Shown one piece after another: positions 6,008 through 9,792 of a stretch of 9,792 nucleotides of DNA. The notes beneath the pieces are model-generated. The model did no database searches, had not been told where the DNA came from, and saw nothing but the letters and a program-made list of their open reading frames with translations. Each line of letters begins with the position of its first letter. Position 1 is the stretch's first letter. Position numbers and translations under genes: made by a program. Origin of the DNA: Acidobacteriota bacterium (GTDB lineage: Bacteria > Acidobacteriota > Polarisedimenticolia > Gp22-AA2); assembly GCA_016177515.1 (NCBI GenBank), contig JACOUZ010000044.1, positions 1 through 9,792 of the forward strand, in the 5' to 3' direction.

Positions 6008-8239
6008 TCACTTGAGGGCGCGATCGAAATGCTCGACGATCCGCGTCTCCAGGTAGCGCCGGTCTTCCTCGCCGCGCGGCAGGTGGCGCTCGTCGGGGAA
6101 GACCAGCAGGTCGTACCGTCTCCGGGCCGAGTTGAGGGCGTTCAGGAATCGCGCGGTGTGGCGGAAGTGCACGTTCTCGTCCGCCATGCCGTGGACGATC
6201 AGGAGCCTTCCTTCGAGGAGCGGAGCCAGGGGCAGGAGCGAGCTGTCGCGGTAGCCGGCGGCGTTCTCCCGCGGGGTTCCCATGTAGCGCTCGGTGTAGT
6301 GGGTGTCGTAACCGTCCCAGTCGGCCACCGGCGCGCCGGCGACCGCGGCCTTGAACAGGTCCGGCGCCTTCAGGATACAGCGCGCTGCCATGTACCCTCC
6401 GTACGACCAGCCGTAGATGCCGATCCGTTCTTCGTCCACGTACGGGAGGCCGGCAAGGTAGCGCGCCCCGGCGATCTGATCCTCCGCCTCGACCGATCCG
6501 AGCCGGCGGTCGAGCGCGGCCTCGAAGGCCCGGCCGCGCCTTGGAGTCCCGCGGTTGTCGAGGCGGAAGACCACGTAGCCGTGGCGGGCGAGGTACTGGG
6601 CGCGCAGGTCCTGGGTGAGCTCCCACGAGTTCTTCACCGACAGGGCAGTCGGGCCGCCGTAGACGCGCACGATGGCCGGGTGCTTCCGTCCCTTCTGGAG
6701 CGGCCGCGGCTTGTAGATCGCGCCGTGCAGAAGGACGTTGCCGGCGGTCTTGAGGGTCACGAACTCGGGCGGCTCGAGGCCGAGCGCCTCGGGCTCCGGA
6801 TCGGCGTTCGCATCGAGCAGGCGCACCTCCCGGCCGGCGGCGTCCCTGAGCAGGACGCGGGGCGGCGCGGCGGCGCTGTCGTGGACGTCCACGAAGAGCC
6901 GTCCGTCGCGCGAGAAGACCGCCTGATGCCAGCCCGGATCGGCCGTGACTCTTTCGACCGGCCCGCCGTCCAGGCGGGTCCGGTAGATCGGCCGCTCCAG
7001 CGGGCCTTCCCGGGCGCCGGAGAAGAAGACCAGCCCTTCCTCCTCGTCCACTCCTTCCAGGGCGTCGATCGGCCAGTCCCCCGAGGTGAGTCGGCGGATC
7101 AGAGCCCCGTCGCGCCCCCGGAGCTCGAGGTGCCGGAATCCGGTCGCGGCGCTCGACCAGAGAAACCGCCCGTCGCGCAAGGGACGCAGGTCGTCGTGCA
7201 GATCGACCCAGGTGTCTGATCGGTCCTCCAGAAGCAGCGTGGCGCCTCCGGTCACGGGGTCGGCGCGCACGAGCCGCAGCCTCCTCTGGTCGCGGCTCTG
7301 CACCTGGACCAGCAGCGAGCCGCCCTCGTCCCAGCGCACGCGCGGAATGTAGAAATCGTCCCCGGTGTCCGGCAGGCGGACCCAGACGGTGTCGCCTCCT
7401 TGCACGGGAACGATTCCCAGCCGCACCCGGGCGTTCGGACCTCCGGCGAATGGGTAGCGCGTCGACTCCACCTCACGCTCGGCTTTCCCCTGGTGGACGA
7501 TGGGGTAGACGGGAACGCCGGTCTCGTCCACCTCGGCGTAGGCAATGCGGCTGCCGTCGGGCGACCACCAGAATCCCGACGACCGGTCCATCTCCTCCTG
7601 GGCGATGTACTCGGCGATTCCATGCGACACCCCGTCGCGCGCCCCTTCGGTCAGGCGTGTTTCCTCGAGGGAGGCGAGGTCGAGGACGTACAGATCCCCG
7701 TCGCGCGCGAACGCCAGCCGGGTGCCGCCGGGGGAGAGCTGCGGATCGATCTCCGAGGCCGGAGTCTCCGTCAGTCGGAGCGGGTCCTGTCCCGGCCGGA
7801 CCAGGTAGACGTCTCCGCGCCAGTCGAACACCGCCACGTCCGCCCGGGCGGCCAGGGCGTAGAGAGTGATCCCCTTCTCCTGGATCCTCTGGCGTTCGCG
7901 GCGGAGGATCTCCTCGGGAGTGAGCCCGCTCTCCGAAGGCGAGGCGGCCTGCGGCGGGCGGGCGACGATCTCGCGGTCCCCCGTCGCGACCTCCTCCCGG
8001 AACAGCGCCCGGGCTGACCCGCCTCCCTCGAGGCCAAGGAAATAGAGATAGCGCCCGTCGTGGCCGAACCGGAAGCCGCCCGGGATGCGCGTTCCCGGCG
8101 GAGGGTACCGGGCGACCCTCGCCAGGGTCAGCCGATCGCCGGTGACGATCTCCCGGGAGCGTTTGCGGCCCTCGCCGGGGCTGCCGGCCGCGGCCAGTGC
8201 CAGGGCGACGGTCGCGAGCAGCAGCGTGTTCGAGCCCAT
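6008..8239 (-). CDS. Secreted dipeptidyl-peptidase IV, prolyl oligopeptidase family S9B
   Basis: A 743-residue serine peptidase that removes N-terminal dipeptides, typically Xaa-Pro. Residues 1 to about 19 form a probable Sec signal peptide ending ALAAAG, so it likely acts in the periplasm or outside the cell. Residues of about 40-490 form the beta-propeller; EYIAQEEM (209-216) carries the Glu215-Glu216 pair that grips the substrate amino terminus and defines DPP-IV. The alpha/beta hydrolase domain follows, with nucleophile Ser612 in GWSYGG, Asp687 in HGMADENVHF and His719 in DERHLPRG. Tyr527 in VYGGP suits the oxyanion site, and YDTHYTERYMG (644-654) lines the proline pocket. All key residues are present and the length is normal. 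ATG is at 8239-8237, with GGAGGTGA (8250-8243) just before it. The gene is monocistronic and convergent with csp. Confidence 0.95.
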   Translation of the reverse strand: MGSNTLLLATVALALAAAGSPGEGRKRSREIVTGDRLTLARVARYPPPGTRIPGGFRFGHDGRYLYFLGLEGGGSARALFREEVATGDREIVARPPQAASPSESGLTPEEILRRERQRIQEKGITLYALAARADVAVFDWRGDVYLVRPGQDPLRLTETPASEIDPQLSPGGTRLAFARDGDLYVLDLASLEETRLTEGARDGVSHGIAEYIAQEEMDRSSGFWWSPDGSRIAYAEVDETGVPVYPIVHQGKAEREVESTRYPFAGGPNARVRLGIVPVQGGDTVWVRLPDTGDDFYIPRVRWDEGGSLLVQVQSRDQRRLRLVRADPVTGGATLLLEDRSDTWVDLHDDLRPLRDGRFLWSSAATGFRHLELRGRDGALIRRLTSGDWPIDALEGVDEEEGLVFFSGAREGPLERPIYRTRLDGGPVERVTADPGWHQAVFSRDGRLFVDVHDSAAAPPRVLLRDAAGREVRLLDANADPEPEALGLEPPEFVTLKTAGNVLLHGAIYKPRPLQKGRKHPAIVRVYGGPTALSVKNSWELTQDLRAQYLARHGYVVFRLDNRGTPRRGRAFEAALDRRLGSVEAEDQIAGARYLAGLPYVDEERIGIYGWSYGGYMAARCILKAPDLFKAAVAGAPVADWDGYDTHYTERYMGTPRENAAGYRDSSLLPLAPLLEGRLLIVHGMADENVHFRHTARFLNALNSARRRYDLLVFPDERHLPRGEEDRRYLETRIVEHFDRALK

Positions 8240-8242
8240 GTC

Positions 8243-8257
8243 TCACCTCCCAAGGTG
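8243..8257 (-). promoter_or_regulatory. Ribosome binding site of the peptidase gene inside a small hairpin
   Basis: On the minus strand CACCT (8257-8253) can pair with AGGTG (8248-8244) around a 4-base loop. The Shine-Dalgarno sequence GGAGGTGA occupies 8250-8243, so part of it would be hidden in the stem. Five base pairs make only a weak lock; a regulatory role is inference. Confidence 0.4.
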
Positions 8258-8294
8258 CCGGAGGGCGGACCGGGCCCCCCCGGAAAGACCCACC

Positions 8295-8324
8295 CGTATA
8301 GGCCGGATGCCCCGCCGGAGTCAA
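8295..8324 (-). promoter_or_regulatory. Sigma70-like promoter of the peptidase gene
   Basis: On the minus strand TTGACT (8324-8319) and TATACG (8300-8295) are 18 bases apart. Transcription would start near 8288, giving a leader of about 50 nt. A G+C hairpin (8270-8283) lies at its 5' end. Confidence 0.62.
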
Positions 8325-8364
8325 CCGAATCGGACCGGGACGAAGGTCGGGCGAAGATTGGGAG

Positions 8365-8392
8365 TTGACAGCGGGGAGATACCATCCTAAAT
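8365..8392 (+). promoter_or_regulatory. Probable promoter of the GAF-PAS gene
   Basis: A perfect TTGACA (8365-8370) is followed by an A+T-rich CTAAAT (8387-8392) at 16-base spacing, or TAAATA at 17. It is divergent from the peptidase promoter, with the two -35 boxes about 40 bases apart, so a regulator bound between them could affect both genes. Confidence 0.58.
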
Positions 8393-8405
8393 AGGAGGCG
8401 GCGAA

Positions 8406-8422
8406 GGAGGGCGGGGACCTCC
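8406..8422 (+). promoter_or_regulatory. Shine-Dalgarno-like GGAGG paired with CCTCC before the GAF-PAS gene
   Basis: GGAGG (8406-8410) lies 15 bases before ATG 8426, farther than usual. It can pair with CCTCC (8418-8422) around a 7-base loop. Pairing would hide the site from the ribosome, or else shows that it is not the true site. The nearer alternative GGGG (8414-8417) is weak. Confidence 0.35.
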
Positions 8423-8425
8423 CGG

Positions 8426-9355
8426 ATGCCCGAACCGACCAGCCAGAAACACCTGGACGATCTGCGCCGCCACAACGCGCAGCTGTTGCGCCTCTGCCGC
8501 CTCACGGCGGACGTGGCGCGCCTCGGCAACGAGCGGGCCACCCTCAAGAAGATCATCGACACGGCCGCGAGCCTGCTCGGGGTCACGGGCGCCCACATCG
8601 CCCTGGTCGACAGGAACGAACAGGCGCTGTACGGGGTCATCAGCTCCGGCCGGCACCCCCTGGACGCGCCGCGCCTGAAGTTCCAGCTCTCCCAGGCGTG
8701 CGGCGCGCAGCAGGCCCTCAGGACCTGCCGGCCGGTCGCCATCGGGAACGCCGAAGATGACGCCCGGGTCAATCCGCGCGCCCGCGAGCTGATGGCGATC
8801 AGGGGGATCGCCTACCTGCCGCTCCTGAGCGGCAAGGAGAGCTTCGGGCTCTTGATCCTGATCACCCGGCGCCCGCATACGTGGACGCCCCAGGACCTGG
8901 AGCTGGCCCGGCACTTCGCCGACCTGGCCGCGGTGGCGCTCGAGAATTCGCGCCTGATGGCGCAGCTCGCCGAGACCGAGATCCGGTTCCGCAGCCTGGT
9001 CGAGCACATCCCGGCGATCATCTACGTGTGCGACGTCGATCCCCCGTACCGGACGCGCTACATCAGCCCCCAGGCCGCGGTCATGCTGGGCTACACCGAG
9101 GAGGAGTGGACCCGCGACCGGGACTTCTTCATGAAAATCCTCCATCCCGACGACGCGGGTTCGCTCATCCAGCTCGGCGAAGAGGCGATCCGCAAAAAGG
9201 GGTTCGCGACCTCCGAGTACCGCCTCCTCGATCGGCAGGGGGAGGTGCGCTGGTTCCGCGACGAGACCATCCTGGTGCGCGACCCCTCGGGGAATCCCGT
9301 GGGCTGGCACGGCGTCCTGGTCGAGATCACCGGGCTGAAGAAGATGCCCCAGTAG
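8426..9355 (+). CDS. GAF-PAS sensor protein without output domain
   Basis: A 309-residue soluble protein with no signal peptide or membrane segment. After a helical N-terminus, residues of about 28-175 form a GAF domain (KKIIDTAASLLGVTGAHIAL near 41-60; GIAYLPLLSGKESFGLLILI near 127-146). A helix follows, then a PAS domain of the PAS_3 kind at about 186-304, with YISPQAAVMLGYTEEEW (212-228), ILHPDD (238-243) and the closing strand GWHGVLVEITGLKK (293-306). In most relatives this last stretch leads into a histidine kinase, GGDEF or another output domain; here a stop codon follows within 3 residues. Only 62 bases remain before uppP, so no frameshifted output domain is hidden downstream. It may signal by protein contact with a separate partner. 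Ligands and partner are not identifiable. ATG 8426 is the only early Met. Confidence 0.85.
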   Translation: MPEPTSQKHLDDLRRHNAQLLRLCRLTADVARLGNERATLKKIIDTAASLLGVTGAHIALVDRNEQALYGVISSGRHPLDAPRLKFQLSQACGAQQALRTCRPVAIGNAEDDARVNPRARELMAIRGIAYLPLLSGKESFGLLILITRRPHTWTPQDLELARHFADLAAVALENSRLMAQLAETEIRFRSLVEHIPAIIYVCDVDPPYRTRYISPQAAVMLGYTEEEWTRDRDFFMKILHPDDAGSLIQLGEEAIRKKGFATSEYRLLDRQGEVRWFRDETILVRDPSGNPVGWHGVLVEITGLKKMPQ

Positions 9356-9380
9356 AAGCCCGCCCCCGGCCTGCCCGGCC

Positions 9381-9409
9381 TTGCAACGCCCCACGGGGTC
9401 ATGTAGGCT
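9381..9409 (+). promoter_or_regulatory. Sigma70-like promoter of uppP, leaderless type
   Basis: TTGCAA (9381-9386) and TAGGCT (9404-9409) are 17 bases apart, and ATG 9418 comes 8 bases after the -10 box. No Shine-Dalgarno sequence precedes the ATG. The distance from -10 box to ATG is identical to that of the permease gene at 4169. Confidence 0.55.
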
Positions 9410-9417
9410 CCGCCGCC

Positions 9418-9792
9418 ATGGGCTTCATCGGGATCGCGATCCTGCTCGGGATCGTCGAGGGTCTGACCGAGTTCCTGCCGGTCTCCTCCACGGGTCACCT
9501 GATCGTCGCCGGCCATCTGCTCGGCTTCACCGGCGAGACGTCCGAGACGTTCGAGATCTTCATCCAGCTCGGGGCCATCCTCGCGGTGGTCTTCCTGGAG
9601 CGCCGGAAGTTCCTGGATCTCCTTCGCCTGGACGGGCGGGGGGGATTCTCGGGGCCCCGGGGGTGCGCGCTGCTCCTGACCACCACCCTTCCGGCCCTCG
9701 TGGCGGGGGCCCTCCTGCACGATTGGATCCGGAACAACCTGTTCGGGCCCGGCACCGTGGCCTGGGCGCTTCTGGCGGGCGGCGTGGCGATC
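9418..9792 (+). CDS. uppP: Undecaprenyl-diphosphatase UppP/BacA (3' partial)
   Basis: The first 125 residues of an integral membrane enzyme that dephosphorylates undecaprenyl diphosphate, recycling the lipid carrier for peptidoglycan and giving bacitracin resistance when abundant. The frame is open to the window edge. EGLTEFLPVSSTGHL (14-28) is the family signature; Glu14, Glu18, Ser23/Ser24 and His27 correspond to the active-site Glu17, Glu21, Ser26/Ser27 and His30 of E. coli as I recall them. ETFEIFIQLGAILAV (43-57) is also conserved. The second signature, PGxSRS, lies beyond the window. The ATG matches the usual N-terminus exactly. It follows the GAF-PAS gene by 62 bases but has its own promoter. 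Confidence 0.96.
   Translation, partial: MGFIGIAILLGIVEGLTEFLPVSSTGHLIVAGHLLGFTGETSETFEIFIQLGAILAVVFLERRKFLDLLRLDGRGGFSGPRGCALLLTTTLPALVAGALLHDWIRNNLFGPGTVAWALLAGGVAI

Noticed and set aside
5801..7219. A 472-codon plus-strand frame across csp and the peptidase gene
   Set aside because: It runs through csp in another frame, through the csp terminator and antisense to a peptidase with a complete catalytic triad. No family features.

Overview
The window is about 70% G+C DNA from a bacterium. It has dense, mostly same-strand genes, GGAG-type ribosome binding sites and sigma70-like promoters. Nothing in it fixes the taxon. The mix of a 4-hydroxybenzoyl-CoA reductase-like enzyme, a secreted DPP-IV-type peptidase and GAF/PAS sensing would fit an uncultured soil or sediment lineage such as Acidobacteriota, but that is inference only.

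Layout. (1) 1-3728, plus strand: a tightly overlapping operon for a three-subunit molybdenum hydroxylase, in the order [2Fe-2S] subunit (5' end cut off by the window), molybdopterin subunit, FAD subunit. The FAD subunit carries the cysteine-rich insertion that marks 4-hydroxybenzoyl-CoA reductase (HcrB type), so the complex probably acts on an aromatic acyl-CoA rather than on xanthine or CO. Its molybdopterin subunit has Gln at the position where the family normally has the catalytic Glu. (2) 3729-4168: a 440-base gap with two long perfect hairpins facing each other. They share nearly the same loop sequence but have unrelated, self-complementary outer stems. This is the most unusual structure in the window. 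(3) 4169-5557, plus: an APC-superfamily amino-acid/polyamine permease, probably translated from a leaderless mRNA, with a terminator behind it. (4) 5610-5998, plus: a cold-shock protein with its own promoter, a leader of roughly 90 nt and a strong GNRA-loop terminator. (5) 6008-8239, minus: a secreted dipeptidyl-peptidase IV (S9B), convergent with the cold-shock gene. (6) 8240-8425: a divergent promoter region. (7) 8426-9355, plus: a GAF-PAS protein without an output domain. (8) 9418-9792, plus: the start of undecaprenyl-diphosphatase uppP, again with a leaderless-type promoter.

Only the first three genes form an evident operon. The others look like single transcription units. The peptidase and the permease could both serve peptide or amino-acid scavenging, but the sequence does not show that they are linked. 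I see no transposase, CRISPR array, tRNA, rRNA or phage gene. The protein-coding content is largely ordinary; the paired hairpins and the Glu-to-Gln change are the points worth following up.
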